Source: Alphaproteobacteria bacterium
GTDB taxonomy: Bacteria > Pseudomonadota > Alphaproteobacteria > Reyranellales > Reyranellaceae
Length of the DNA stretch: 37,651 bases
Assembly: GCA_947474005.1 (NCBI GenBank)
Contig: CANJHI010000034.1
Span: forward strand, 1-37,651
Reading direction: 5' to 3'
Part shown: piece after piece, positions 18,042 through 27,473 of the stretch
How the letters are laid out: each line of letters starts with the position of its first letter
Position numbering within the stretch: position 1 is the first letter of the stretch
Notes under the pieces: generated by a model
The model's input: the letters and a program-made list of their open reading frames with translations, nothing else
The model's database searches: none
What the model was told of the DNA's origin: nothing
Position numbers and translations under genes: made by a program

Positions 18042-18842
18042 ATGGATTTCACCGGAAAAGTTGCCCTGATCACGGGCGGTGGCAACGGGATCGGCCGCGC
18101 GACCGCCGTGGGTTTCGCCCAGCGAGGCGCCAAGGTCGTGGTGGTGGACCGCGACGGCACGGCGGCAGAGGCGACCACCGGCATCATCCGCCAAAAGGGC
18201 GGCGAGGCGATCGCCGTCACCGCAGACGTCACGAAGTCGGACGAGGTGAAGGCCTATGTGAAGGCCACCATCGACAAGTTCGGGCGGATCGACTGCTTTT
18301 TCAACAACGCCGGCATCGAGGGCAAACTGGCCCCGACGGCGGAATATGACGAGGCAATGTTCGATGCCGTGATCGGCGTCAATGTGAAGGGCGTGTTCCT
18401 GGGGCTGCGCCACGTCCTGCCGGAGATGATCCGCCAGGGCAGCGGCGCGGTGGTCAACACGGCCTCGGTCGCGGGCCTGGTCGGCTCGCCCGGCATGCCG
18501 GCCTATGTGGCGTCCAAGCATGCCGTGATCGGCCTCACCAAGGTCGCGGCCGGCGATGTCGGGCGCCAAGGCATACGGGTGAACGCGGTGTGCCCCGGAC
18601 CGGTCGACACGCGCATGATCCACGATCTGGAAAAGCAGATCGATCCCGCGAACCCCGAGGCGGTCGGCGCACGCTACCAGGCGGCCCTGCCGAGCGGGCG
18701 CTACACGACACCGGAGGAAATCGCCAACATGGTCCTGTTCCTCTGCTCGGACCTCGCCGCCAACACGACCGGCGGCCAGTTCGTGGTCGACGGCGGCCGC
18801 ACCGCGACCGGCGGCGCGGTGACCAACCCGACAACGCGCTGA
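18042..18842 (+). CDS. SDR-family oxidoreductase, probably NAD-dependent
   Basis: This 266-residue classical SDR has TGGGNGIG at 11-18, Asp36 at the end of the second strand (VVVVDRD), which favours NAD(H), NNAG at 88-91, Ser142, Tyr155 and Lys159 (YVASK), and a C-terminal GGQFVVDGG. It is probably an alcohol or steroid-type dehydrogenase of unknown substrate. The start (MDFTGKVALITGG) is fixed by homology and by AAGGGGACGG upstream. It is divergent from the dioxygenase gene and convergent with htpG, 12 bp from its end. Confidence 0.9.
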   Translation: MDFTGKVALITGGGNGIGRATAVGFAQRGAKVVVVDRDGTAAEATTGIIRQKGGEAIAVTADVTKSDEVKAYVKATIDKFGRIDCFFNNAGIEGKLAPTAEYDEAMFDAVIGVNVKGVFLGLRHVLPEMIRQGSGAVVNTASVAGLVGSPGMPAYVASKHAVIGLTKVAAGDVGRQGIRVNAVCPGPVDTRMIHDLEKQIDPANPEAVGARYQAALPSGRYTTPEEIANMVLFLCSDLAANTTGGQFVVDGGRTATGGAVTNPTTR

Positions 18843-18854
18843 AGATCGGGCGTC

Positions 18855-20744
18855 TTAGGCCCGGAGCCCGCGAACGACGAAGGCATTGAGCCTTCTGGCG
18901 AAGGCCGCGGGATCCGACGGGACTTCGCCATCGAGGATATGCGCCTGGTCGAGGAGTAGGCAGGCCAGGTCTGTGACGTCCTCCGGCCGGCCGGCGCTCC
19001 GTGCAGCTCCCAGCGCCCGCACCAGATCGTGGCCCATGTTCAGTTCGAGGATGGGTTTGGCGCCGCTGCCGCGATCCTGGCGCGCCAGCAAGCGCTCCAG
19101 CTCGCGGTCTCGTCCCTGGGCGCTGGCGACCAGGCAAGAGGCGCTTTCCGTCAGCCGCTGCGAAGCGCGCACTTCCGAGACCTTGTCGCCGAGAGCTTCC
19201 TTCACGGCCGTGACGATGGCCTGCTCGTCCTCCGCGGTGGCCTTCTGCTCGGGCTTGCCGTCCGCATTGCCCAGTAACGGGATCAGCCCGAAGTCCACGT
19301 CGCCTTGGCTCAAGGACTTGAGCGGCTTGCCATCGAATTCCTGGGGCTGTGTCGTCCAAAAGGCATCGATCGGATCGGTCAGCAGCAGCACCTCGACGCC
19401 GCGGGCCCGCGCGGCTTCTAGCTTGGGATTGGACTTCAGCCGCTCGGCACCTTCACCCACGAGATAGTAGATCTCCGTCTGGTTGGGCTTGAAGTCAGCG
19501 ACATAGTCCTTGAGCGCGCGCAGACTATCCCCGTTGGTCGTGGCGAAGCGCGCCAGCGCCAGCAACTGGCCACGGCGCTCCTGATCTTCGTAGAGGCCCT
19601 CCTTGAGGACCGGACCGAACGCGGCCCAGATCTTGGCATAGGTCTCGGCATCCTTGGTGGCCGCCGTCTCCAGTTCGCCGATCACGCGGGTGGTGAGGCC
19701 GCTGCGGATCTGCACCACCTGCGGATTGTTCTGCAGCATCTCGCGAGAGAGATTGAGCGGCAGGTCTTCGCTGTCGACGACACCGCGCACGAACCGCAGA
19801 TAGGCTGGCAGCAGATCGGCATCGTCGGTGATGTAGACGCGACGGACATAAAGCTTCACGCGGCCCTTGCGGCCGGGATCCGACAGGTCGAACGGCGGGC
19901 TCGATGGCACGAACAGCAGGACGGCGTAGGACTGACGGCCTTCCACCTTGTAGTGCAGCGTCAGCGCCGGTTCATCGAAGGCCATGGCGATCGAGCGGTA
20001 GGCCTGCGTGTAGTCCTCAGGCTTGACCTCGGATTTCGAGCGCTGCCACAACGCGCTGGCGGCATTGACCTGGCGCGCTTCGCCCTTGTCGTCGACCAGC
20101 TCGATGGGAAACAGGATGTGGTCGGAATAGGTCCTGACGATGCGTTCGAGTTCGAACGGCTGAAGGTACTTGGCGGCCTCGTCCTTGATATGCAGGACGA
20201 TCTCGGTGCCCCGCGGCACACGCTTGGCCTGCTCGTCGCTGGCCGGCGCCATCTCGAAGCCGGCGCCCCCCGAAGAAGTCCAGACCCAGGCGTCCGGCGC
20301 ACCGGCCCGGCGGCTCGTCACGTCGATGCGATCGGCCACCATGAAGGCGGCGTAGAAGCCCACGCCAAACTGGCCGATGAGACCCAGGCCCTCCTTGGCG
20401 TCCTTGATCCCCTTCAGGAAGGCCTTCGTGCCCGAGCGCGCGACCGTACCGAGATTGTCGATCAGCTCCTGGCGATCCATCCCGATGCCAGAATCGGAGA
20501 TCGTGAGCGTCTTGGCCGCGGCGTCGGGCTTGAGGCGAATGGCGAGCTTCTCATCGCCGGCCAGCAGCTCCGGCTTGGCGATCGCCTCGTAGCGGACCTT
20601 GTCCAGGGCATCGGAAGCGTTGGAAATGAGCTCCCTCAGGAAAACATCGGTCTCGGAGTAGACCGAGTGGACCATCAGGTTCAGGAGTTCGGCGACCTCC
20701 GCCTGAAATTGATGTGCCTGAGCGCTACCGGCGTCGCCGTTCAT
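18855..20744 (-). CDS. htpG: Molecular chaperone HtpG (Hsp90)
   Basis: The 629-residue protein has the Hsp90 N-terminal ATPase motifs ([40 protein letters not shown]), the middle domain ([11 protein letters not shown]) and the C-terminal dimerisation domain with the loosely conserved [12 protein letters not shown]. It folds client proteins in the cytoplasm. ATG 20744 is used; GTG 20753 and TTG 20759 lie just upstream in frame. It appears monocistronic. Confidence 0.97.
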   Translation of the reverse strand: MNGDAGSAQAHQFQAEVAELLNLMVHSVYSETDVFLRELISNASDALDKVRYEAIAKPELLAGDEKLAIRLKPDAAAKTLTISDSGIGMDRQELIDNLGTVARSGTKAFLKGIKDAKEGLGLIGQFGVGFYAAFMVADRIDVTSRRAGAPDAWVWTSSGGAGFEMAPASDEQAKRVPRGTEIVLHIKDEAAKYLQPFELERIVRTYSDHILFPIELVDDKGEARQVNAASALWQRSKSEVKPEDYTQAYRSIAMAFDEPALTLHYKVEGRQSYAVLLFVPSSPPFDLSDPGRKGRVKLYVRRVYITDDADLLPAYLRFVRGVVDSEDLPLNLSREMLQNNPQVVQIRSGLTTRVIGELETAATKDAETYAKIWAAFGPVLKEGLYEDQERRGQLLALARFATTNGDSLRALKDYVADFKPNQTEIYYLVGEGAERLKSNPKLEAARARGVEVLLLTDPIDAFWTTQPQEFDGKPLKSLSQGDVDFGLIPLLGNADGKPEQKATAEDEQAIVTAVKEALGDKVSEVRASQRLTESASCLVASAQGRDRELERLLARQDRGSGAKPILELNMGHDLVRALGAARSAGRPEDVTDLACLLLDQAHILDGEVPSDPAAFARRLNAFVVRGLRA

Positions 20745-20842
20745 TTCTGCCACCCGCAAAGCATGACTTGAGCCGGCGTTGGATATAGGGCATCCGGCAG
20801 CGGGGACAAGGGCGACGACCTATCCAGCACGCTGGCGCCCGT

Positions 20843-21790
20843 CTATCCAGCGCGCCGCCGCGCGGTGCCTTGGGGCGTCACGTTCTCGAAGCGGCGCTGG
20901 CGCATGGCGACCCGCGGATCGTCCATCTCCTCCGCCGCCGCCCCTGGAATGAAGGCATCGTAGCCCGGCGCATAGTTCCTGTTGGTCTGCTCGGCGTTGC
21001 GGTTGACCAGCGGCCGGGCGTAGAGCGGGTGGCGCATGCTGCGCACCTCATGCTCGATCTGGATCAGCGGCTTGCCGTCTTTCAGATCGACAATGCTGTC
21101 GAAACGGTACTGGTGCTGGTTGCTTTCCTCGGTGATCAGGCCGCGCTCGAGCAGCTCACGATGCGGGCCTGAAAAGTTCGCGACATAGACCTGGATGTGA
21201 TGGCCGTCATAGGGCGCCAGCTTCGCCTTGGTCTCATGGAAGACCAGCTCCTGGTCCATGCCGACCGAAACCCGCGCAGCGGCGCCATCGACCTTCGTCG
21301 GCGTACCAAAGATGCGGCTGTAGAAGTCCGCAACACCTTTCGCCGCGCCGACGGGAACGTCGAATTCGACATAGGGCATGCCGAGATTGATGCGGCCGAA
21401 CTGCGGGGCCGGATCATGGCAGCGGAAGCGGTTGCCCCACGGGCAGATCGCCTCGACATGATCGCCGTGTTCGGTGAAATTGAACTTCGTTCCCTTGAGC
21501 GGCTTGCGGAGATTTTCCAGGCGCCGCAGCAGGCCCGCGCGATCCGGCACGACGAGACCGACCTGGCCGCGCAGGTTCTGCGGCGTTCCCGTGACGAGGT
21601 GGAACTGGCTGCGCCCGACATTGACCCACATATTGTCGATGCTGGTCATCATGAAGGGATCGCGCGTCAGGCCGAGCCCACTGATGTAGAAGAGCGTGGC
21701 GAGGCCCTGGTCCTCGATCTGCAGATTGACGTGCTCCAGCCCCACGATATTGCCGAGATCATCGGCGCCACGATCGTACTGCTTGTCCAT
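20843..21790 (-). CDS. VOC-family (glyoxalase/extradiol dioxygenase fold) protein
   Basis: The 315-residue product has two vicinal-oxygen-chelate modules: the first begins IVGLEHVNLQIEDQGLATLF, the second INLGMPYVEFDVPVGAAKGV. Segments like HHIQVYV and QIEHEVRSMRHP could supply metal ligands. The family includes ring-cleaving dioxygenases, glyoxalases and isomerases; I cannot choose among them. ATG 21790 has a good ribosome site (GGAGGCAGG). It is the last gene of the Liv operon, 20 bp after livF, which suggests that it acts on the imported compound. Confidence 0.82.
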   Translation of the reverse strand: MDKQYDRGADDLGNIVGLEHVNLQIEDQGLATLFYISGLGLTRDPFMMTSIDNMWVNVGRSQFHLVTGTPQNLRGQVGLVVPDRAGLLRRLENLRKPLKGTKFNFTEHGDHVEAICPWGNRFRCHDPAPQFGRINLGMPYVEFDVPVGAAKGVADFYSRIFGTPTKVDGAAARVSVGMDQELVFHETKAKLAPYDGHHIQVYVANFSGPHRELLERGLITEESNQHQYRFDSIVDLKDGKPLIQIEHEVRSMRHPLYARPLVNRNAEQTNRNYAPGYDAFIPGAAAEEMDDPRVAMRQRRFENVTPQGTARRRAG

Positions 21791-21810
21791 CGCCTGCCTC
21801 CTTCGATCGC

Positions 21811-22572
21811 TCACGACTCCAGTGGCGCGTGGGCGTCCTGACCGAAATACGCCCGTTCCAGCCGGTTCGGCAAATCATCTTCGTCGGTCGAAGCTTCCAG
21901 AACGATCGAGCCCCGCGCCAGGGCATAGACCCGGTCGGCCGCCGCCAGCGCCTTCTCGATCAACTGTTCGACCAGCAGGACCGCCGTGCCGCCTTCGCGC
22001 AGCCGCGCCACGGCGGCCAGCACGCGATCCACCAGCACGGGCGACAGCCCGGCGGACGGTTCGTCCAGCATCAGCAGGCGAGGCCGCCGCACCAGGCCCT
22101 GGGCAACGGCCAGCATCTGCTGCTGTCCGCCCGACAGCGTCACCGCGCGGTCGTTTCGTTTGGCGGCAATGTCGGGAAAGTAGGCCAGCGCTTCCTCGAC
22201 CTGCACCGCGCGCTTTTCGCGTGACAGGCCGTAGCCGGCCAGCATGACATTGTCGATCACCGAGAGCTGCGTGAACACGCGATGGCCTTCGACCACATGT
22301 ACCAGGCCCGCCCGGACCGTTTCACCGGGGTCGGCCTTGCTCATGTCCTGACCGCCGAAAGTGATTCTGCCGGTGCGCGGCAGCAGGCCGGAGATAGCCT
22401 TCAGCAGCGTGCTCTTGCCGGCGCCGTTGGGACCGAGCAGGGCCACGACCTCGCCCGCGCCGATGGTGAGGTCGACGCCGCTCAGCACGCCGATCTTGCC
22501 GTAGCCGGCCGACAGGCCACTCACCTGGAGCAGCGGTTCGTGGGTCCGAGATCTAGGCGCCGAGGTAGGCAC
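21811..22572 (-). CDS. livF: Branched-chain-amino-acid-type ABC transporter ATPase, LivF
   Basis: The 253-residue ATPase has Walker A GPNGAGKS at 47-54, signature LSGGQ at 146-150, Walker B RLLMLDE at 165-171, and VEQ (Gln203) instead of the H-loop His, as is usual for LivF. It energises the importer together with the LivG domain of the fused protein. The start appears to be GTG at 22572, inside the end of livMG (20-bp overlap). The product need not carry amino acids: Liv-type systems in alphaproteobacteria import many organic acids and amides. Confidence 0.93.
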   Translation of the reverse strand: MPTSAPRSRTHEPLLQVSGLSAGYGKIGVLSGVDLTIGAGEVVALLGPNGAGKSTLLKAISGLLPRTGRITFGGQDMSKADPGETVRAGLVHVVEGHRVFTQLSVIDNVMLAGYGLSREKRAVQVEEALAYFPDIAAKRNDRAVTLSGGQQQMLAVAQGLVRRPRLLMLDEPSAGLSPVLVDRVLAAVARLREGGTAVLLVEQLIEKALAAADRVYALARGSIVLEASTDEDDLPNRLERAYFGQDAHAPLES

Positions 22573-24358
22573 TGACCACCTCCCGATGCGAGCGAATCTC
22601 GGCCGGCGTCCCGGCCGCCAGCACCTTGCCGAGGTTGAGCACGGTCACGCGGTCGCAGATGTCGAAGATCAGGTCGGCATGGTGCTCGACCAGCAGGACG
22701 CCCGTGCCCTCGCGGCTGATCGCCTTGATCAGCGCGCCGAGCCGCCGGATCTCCTCCGCCGACAGGCCGGCTGCCGGCTCGTCGAGCAGCAGGAACGCAG
22801 GCCGCAGCATCAGTCCGCGGGCGATCTCCATGAAGCGGAGCTCGCTGTGCTGCAGGCGGTCGGCGCGCGCATTGGCGAGAGATTCGAGGCCGACGGTGGC
22901 GAGCGCCTGCATCGCCGCGTCCTTGAGCTGCTTTTCATCGCGATGGTGGCGCGGCAGCGACAGCATCGATTCGGCGAAGGTGCCGTGGCCGCGCACCGTG
23001 CCGCCGATCATGACGTTCTCCAGCACCGAGGCCGCGCCGACCAGCCGCGGAGTCTGGAAAGTGCGGGCGATGCGGTAGTGGGCGCGGGCGTGAGGCTTGT
23101 CGAACGGCAAGTCGGCACTGTTCAGCTTCATAGTGCCCGTGTTCGGCCTGTAGTAGCCTGAGATCACATTCAGCGTCGTGGTCTTGCCGCTTCCGTTGGG
23201 CCCGATCAGGCCGTGGACCTCGCCCGATCGGATCTCGAGATCGAGACCGTCGATCGCCCGAACGCCACCGAAATGCAGGGCAATACCGGTGAGCCTGATG
23301 GCGCTCGGCTCGCCGTTGGCGTCCAAGACCCGCGACAGCAGCTCGGGCCGCGGCACGATCTCGCGGTGTTGCTCGAGCGGCCGGCGGTTCTTGTAATCGA
23401 GAAGGTCGGCGATGCCGCCCGGAATCACCAGCACGATCACCAGCAGGAGGGCGGCGTAGAGGAATGTCGACCATTGCACCAGCGGCGCCGCGAACTCCGG
23501 CAGCACTGTCAGGATGATGGTGCCGAGCAAGGGCCCCAGGATCGAACCGCGCCCGCCGATCAGGATGCCGATGAAGAACAGCACCGACATCTCGAAGGTG
23601 AAGGCATCGGGCGTGATGTAGGACTGCAGCGAGGAGAACAGGCCGCCCGCGATGCCGCCCAACCCGCCCGCGAGCAGGAAGACCAGGATCAGGAGCTTCG
23701 GCTTGGCAATGCCCGATGCTTCGGCCGCGACCTCGGCGTCGCGGATCGCGACCAGCGCCCGGCCGTAGCGACTCGAGCCGATATTGGCGGTTATCCAGGT
23801 CGCGAGTGCCGCCAGGATGAAGCAGAAATAGTAGAAGCCCCAGCCCGGCTCGAACGGCCAGGGGAACACCGGTCCGGGCGTGCCGACGCCGCCGCCGGTG
23901 ACGTCCTTCCAGGCGAGCGCCACCTGCGTGACAATGGTGGCGAAGCCCAAGGTCGTCATGGCGAAGTAGAAGGTGCGCAGCCTGAGCGCCGGCAGGCCCA
24001 CGATCACGCCGAACACCGCGCCCATCGCGCCGCCCGCGATCAGGGCGAGATAGGGGTGCCACTCCACGCCGCCCACCCGGCCGGCGGCCAACGCCGCCGT
24101 GGTGTAGGCGCCGAGCGTCAGCATCGCCACCCAGCCGATGGCGATCTGGCCGGCGTAGCCCACCACCAGGTTCAGCCCGGCCGACAGGATCCAGTAGATG
24201 TAGGCGCGCTGGGCGATAACGCCGAAATAGGAATCGTCGAGCAGCGGCAGCAGCAGGCCGACCAACCCGAGCGCGATCCACGACCAGCTGCCTTCGAGCC
24301 TGCCGAGCAATCCGGCGGGCGCCTTGGCTGTCGTTATCGGAGACGCTGCGTCCGTCAT
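22553..24358 (-). CDS. LivM-LivG fusion: permease plus ATPase in one polypeptide
   Basis: One 601-residue frame joins a LivM permease (about 28-325, including the VGYAGQIAIG and GGRGSILGP motifs) to a LivG ATPase (about 353-601). The ATPase half has Walker A GPNGSGKT at 386-393, Q-loop Gln435, Walker B AFLLLDE at 521-527 and H-loop His559. Its ABC signature is unusual: LQHSE at 502-506 instead of LSGGQ or LSYGQ. No stop or start separates the halves, so the fusion is read directly. ATG 24358 lies 10 bp after livH. Such fusions are known in this transporter class. The protein works in the inner membrane with LivH, LivF and the binding protein. Confidence 0.93.
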   Translation of the reverse strand: MTDAASPITTAKAPAGLLGRLEGSWSWIALGLVGLLLPLLDDSYFGVIAQRAYIYWILSAGLNLVVGYAGQIAIGWVAMLTLGAYTTAALAAGRVGGVEWHPYLALIAGGAMGAVFGVIVGLPALRLRTFYFAMTTLGFATIVTQVALAWKDVTGGGVGTPGPVFPWPFEPGWGFYYFCFILAALATWITANIGSSRYGRALVAIRDAEVAAEASGIAKPKLLILVFLLAGGLGGIAGGLFSSLQSYITPDAFTFEMSVLFFIGILIGGRGSILGPLLGTIILTVLPEFAAPLVQWSTFLYAALLLVIVLVIPGGIADLLDYKNRRPLEQHREIVPRPELLSRVLDANGEPSAIRLTGIALHFGGVRAIDGLDLEIRSGEVHGLIGPNGSGKTTTLNVISGYYRPNTGTMKLNSADLPFDKPHARAHYRIARTFQTPRLVGAASVLENVMIGGTVRGHGTFAESMLSLPRHHRDEKQLKDAAMQALATVGLESLANARADRLQHSELRFMEIARGLMLRPAFLLLDEPAAGLSAEEIRRLGALIKAISREGTGVLLVEHHADLIFDICDRVTVLNLGKVLAAGTPAEIRSHREVVSAYLGA

Positions 24359-24368
24359 GCGCGCAGCC

Positions 24369-25238
24369 TCATACTCTTCTGGCCGTCGCCGCGCCCGCCA
24401 GTCCCTCGGGACGGAGCAGCAGGACGACGATGAAAACCGCGAACACCGCGACCGAGGCGAAGATGCCGCCGACCAGGAAGTTGGCCGCCTGCTGGAACAG
24501 GCCGAGCGCGATGCCACCGATGACGGCGCCTCGGTTGGAGCCCATGCCGCCCAGCGCTACCGGCACGAAGCCGTAGAAGTTCAGGATCGCCTGGTTGCCG
24601 ATGAAGGCGAGCAGCATCTGCGCGCCGGTGAAGCCCGCCAGCGCCCCGATGACACCGGCGATGGCGTAGCTCGCCATGCGCAGCCGCGTCTCGGGCAGGC
24701 CCAAGGCGCGCGCTGCGTAGCTATCCTCGGCGATCGCGAGGAAGGCGCGGCCAATCAGGGTGCGGCGGTAGAGAAACTCGAGGCCCAGGATGGTGACGAT
24801 GCAGGCGAGCACCGGCAGCCAGAATTTCTGGTCGACGATGCCCAACCATGAGTTGGGATCGATCGGGAAGAGCACCGGAAACGGCTGCGGCTCGGTGTTG
24901 TATTCGATTGCCGTCACCTGCTGGATCATCAACGCGAAAGCGAGCGTCGACAGCACGTAGAGATGCTGCTCGATGCTCTTCAGCACCGGCCGCACGGTCA
25001 GGATCTCGGTGACGATGCCCATCGCGGCACCGCATGCCAGTACCAGCATGAACGCCAATACGGCGTTCATGCCCATCTTGTTGATGAAGAGCGCGCCCAG
25101 CACACCGCCCAGCATTCCCAGCATGCCAGCGGTAAAGCTGAACACACGCGACGCGGAGAACATCACGTTGTACGTGATGCCGATCAGTGCGTAGACCGCT
25201 CCTACCGCGAGCCCGTAGGAGACGATCGATACGAACAT
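24369..25238 (-). CDS. livH: Branched-chain-amino-acid-type ABC transporter permease, LivH
   Basis: The 289-residue inner-membrane protein has about eight hydrophobic segments, an N-terminal GLAVGAVYALIGITYNVMF stretch typical of LivH, and the loop RAFLAIAEDSYAARALG used for contact with the ATPase. It follows the binding-protein gene by 3 bp and precedes livMG by 10 bp, so all are one operon. Confidence 0.93.
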   Translation of the reverse strand: MFVSIVSYGLAVGAVYALIGITYNVMFSASRVFSFTAGMLGMLGGVLGALFINKMGMNAVLAFMLVLACGAAMGIVTEILTVRPVLKSIEQHLYVLSTLAFALMIQQVTAIEYNTEPQPFPVLFPIDPNSWLGIVDQKFWLPVLACIVTILGLEFLYRRTLIGRAFLAIAEDSYAARALGLPETRLRMASYAIAGVIGALAGFTGAQMLLAFIGNQAILNFYGFVPVALGGMGSNRGAVIGGIALGLFQQAANFLVGGIFASVAVFAVFIVVLLLRPEGLAGAATARRV

Positions 25239-25241
25239 GGT

Positions 25242-26435
25242 CTAGGCGCTGTAGCCCGGGGCCAGATTGAAGGCGCCGTCCTTGAGCGAATTGACCTCGC
25301 ACATCACGACTTCCGAGTCCGGGAAGCCGTTGTGCTGCTCGGGCGTCCAGGTGACCGTGCCGTAGACACCCGGCCAATCCTTGACCTTGTTCATGTAGGC
25401 CACGATGTCGTCGTTCTTGGTGCCTGCGGCCTTGAAGACATTGGCCATCATCTGCGCGCTGTCCCAGCCGAGCGCGATCCACCACAGCAGCGTGTCGCCC
25501 ATTTCGATCTTGGACTTCTTCAGGCGTTCGACGAATTCCTGGGCGCGCGCCGGCAGCTTGCCGTTGGCGTAGCAGACCTGCCGGAAGTTGTTCGAGTAGA
25601 CCTTGTTCCAGTACTCGGGCTTCTCGAGCAGGGCCTTGGTCTGGCCGGAGCCGAGCGTGGTCTGGCCGACGATCGGCACATCCCAGCCCATCGCGCCGCG
25701 GGTGTTGCAGATGCGCGACAGGAAGCCGGCGTTGACGCTCCACGGCATGATCGCCTGCGCACCGGCGGCCTGCATACGCAGCATCTCGGGCTTGAGGTCG
25801 GGGTTCGCCGCGTCGATATGGTTCTGGTAGACGACCTCGGCACCCTTGGTCTTGAGCATCGGCACGTAGGTGTTGACCGAGGCGGTGCCGTAGCCGGTGG
25901 TGTCGCTGATCACCGCCACTTTCTTCAGCTTGAGCACGTCGACGACGTAATAGTTCGCGCCGGCGCCGACCTGGGTGTTGGTCGGCGCGATGCGGTACGC
26001 CATCGGGTACTTCTTGACGTCGATCAGCTCGTCGACCCAGCACGGGTGCATCATCGGCACCTTGTCGCGGGCGATCAGCGGCGTCGCCGCCAGCGCCTCG
26101 CCCGAATTGACCGGGCCGAAGATCATGCTGACCTTGGCACGCTGCGTGAGTTCGGCCACGGCGTTGACAGCCTTGGTCGGGTCGCTCTGCGTGTCGCGGC
26201 TGATCAGCTCGAGCTTGCGGCCGTTGACGCCGCCCGAGTTGTTGATCTCCTCGATACCAAGCTGGACACCACGATTGATGCCGACGCCGGTCGACGAGCT
26301 GGGGCCGGTCAACGCCGGCAGGTAGCCAATCTTGATCGGCTCGTTCTGTGCGATGGCTGGCGCCGGGAAACCCGAAGCCAGCGCGGCAGCGCTGACGGCG
26401 GATCCGGCCAAAACCTGGCGGCGACTAATCGGCAT
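25242..26435 (-). CDS. Periplasmic substrate-binding protein of the Liv-type importer
   Basis: The 397-residue protein starts with a Tat-like signal (MPISRRQVLAGSAVSAAALA, cleavage near AIAQ) and continues as a type I periplasmic binding protein (IKIGYLPALTGPSSSTGVGI, NNSGGVNGRKLELISRDTQS). It captures the solute for LivH-LivMG-LivF. Its ligand may be an amide, organic acid or aromatic compound rather than leucine; sequence alone does not decide. GGGAGGAAG lies just before ATG 26435. It is the first gene of the five-gene operon, with a 146-bp upstream gap that holds a palindrome. Confidence 0.92.
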   Translation of the reverse strand: MPISRRQVLAGSAVSAAALASGFPAPAIAQNEPIKIGYLPALTGPSSSTGVGINRGVQLGIEEINNSGGVNGRKLELISRDTQSDPTKAVNAVAELTQRAKVSMIFGPVNSGEALAATPLIARDKVPMMHPCWVDELIDVKKYPMAYRIAPTNTQVGAGANYYVVDVLKLKKVAVISDTTGYGTASVNTYVPMLKTKGAEVVYQNHIDAANPDLKPEMLRMQAAGAQAIMPWSVNAGFLSRICNTRGAMGWDVPIVGQTTLGSGQTKALLEKPEYWNKVYSNNFRQVCYANGKLPARAQEFVERLKKSKIEMGDTLLWWIALGWDSAQMMANVFKAAGTKNDDIVAYMNKVKDWPGVYGTVTWTPEQHNGFPDSEVVMCEVNSLKDGAFNLAPGYSA

Positions 26436-26478
26436 AATCTTCCTCCCACGACGAATGTTTTTTGAGTCTTAACGCTCC

Positions 26479-26492
26479 TGGTAACGCTACCA
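26479..26492. promoter_or_regulatory. Near-perfect 14-bp palindrome upstream of the Liv operon
   Basis: TGGTAACGCTACCA matches its reverse complement at 12 of 14 positions and has a central CG. Its shape resembles operators of LacI-family repressors. It lies 44 bp before the binding-protein ATG, where it could overlap the promoter. No LacI-type regulator gene is in the window, so the role is only inferred. Confidence 0.35.
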
Positions 26493-26581
26493 ATTCACGC
26501 ACACCCTATCGCCCGAAAGCGAGGCCGGTCAATGCGAAGACCGCCCCGCGACGCGGAACGGCCTTTCGCCCATGCACAATT

Positions 26582-27445
26582 TCAGGACGGCACGATGAAG
26601 GGCTTCGCCGCGGCATCGTAGTCCGCGTAGCCCAGCGTCGCGCGGAGTTCCGCCGGCGGCAGCGCGCTCTTTGCCTCCGCATCGCCCGCGACCAGCGCTG
26701 CGAGGCCCGCCTTCATCCCCGCGGTCGCGGGAGAAAGCATGCCCGTCGGATAGGTGCCGATCTTGAAGCCCAATGCTGCCGCCTCAGTCTGTGACGGTGT
26801 CGCCCGCGGCGCCCCCGGCGACAGCACGGCGAACGACGGCCGTCCCCCCGCCGCCGCAACGGCGCGACGGATCTCGCCATCATCGGCGGGAGAGTCGAGG
26901 AACAGGATGTCGGCGCCCTCCTTCACGTACATTTCGATCCGCGCCACCGCCTCGTCGATACCCTGGGTCGGCCGGCAATCGGTGCGCGCCAGGACCAGGA
27001 TGCCGGACTCCTTGGCGGCCTCGACCGCAGCACGGATCTTCATCCGCGCTTCCTCGCGCGGCAGGCAGGGCTTGCCTGCGGCCGTGAGCGCGCGCGGCGT
27101 GATCTTGTCCTCGATCAGGACGGCCGCCGCCCCGGCACGGCCATAGGCCCGCACCGTTCGCTGCACGTTCATGGGATTGCCGTAGCCGTGATCGCCATCG
27201 GCCAGCACCAGCATCTGCGGTGCCGCCGCATGAACCATGTTGAAGGAATCGAACATCTCGCCGAACGAGATCAGGTCGAGGTCGGGTCCACCCAACCGGC
27301 TGGCCGCGACGCAGGAGCCGGAGAGAAACGCCGTCTTGAACCCGGCACCGGCGGCCAGCTTGGCGCTCAGCCCGTCCCACACGGCGGGCATCACGACGAG
27401 GCCGGGCTCGGCCAGCAGGGCACGCAGACGATCGGGGCTATTCAT
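26582..27445 (-). CDS. Isocitrate lyase/PEP mutase superfamily protein
   Basis: The 287-residue TIM-barrel protein has the metal-binding segment DGDHGYGNPMNVQRT (Asp83/Asp85), VLIEDK at 110-114 and LARTDC at 152-157, all typical of the superfamily. The usual active-site loop K(K/R)CGH is altered to KPCLP at 125-129, so the Gly-His of lyase and mutase members is missing. It may be an oxaloacetate-decarboxylase-like or hydrolytic member with another substrate. ATG 27445 is used; the longer frame has no domain features. It follows the TctC gene by 28 bp and is probably co-transcribed, hinting at uptake and cleavage of a carboxylate. Confidence 0.85.
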   Translation of the reverse strand: MNSPDRLRALLAEPGLVVMPAVWDGLSAKLAAGAGFKTAFLSGSCVAASRLGGPDLDLISFGEMFDSFNMVHAAAPQMLVLADGDHGYGNPMNVQRTVRAYGRAGAAAVLIEDKITPRALTAAGKPCLPREEARMKIRAAVEAAKESGILVLARTDCRPTQGIDEAVARIEMYVKEGADILFLDSPADDGEIRRAVAAAGGRPSFAVLSPGAPRATPSQTEAAALGFKIGTYPTGMLSPATAGMKAGLAALVAGDAEAKSALPPAELRATLGYADYDAAAKPFIVPS

Positions 27446-27473
27446 GACGGCATCCTCGAGTGTGTGTTGAGAG

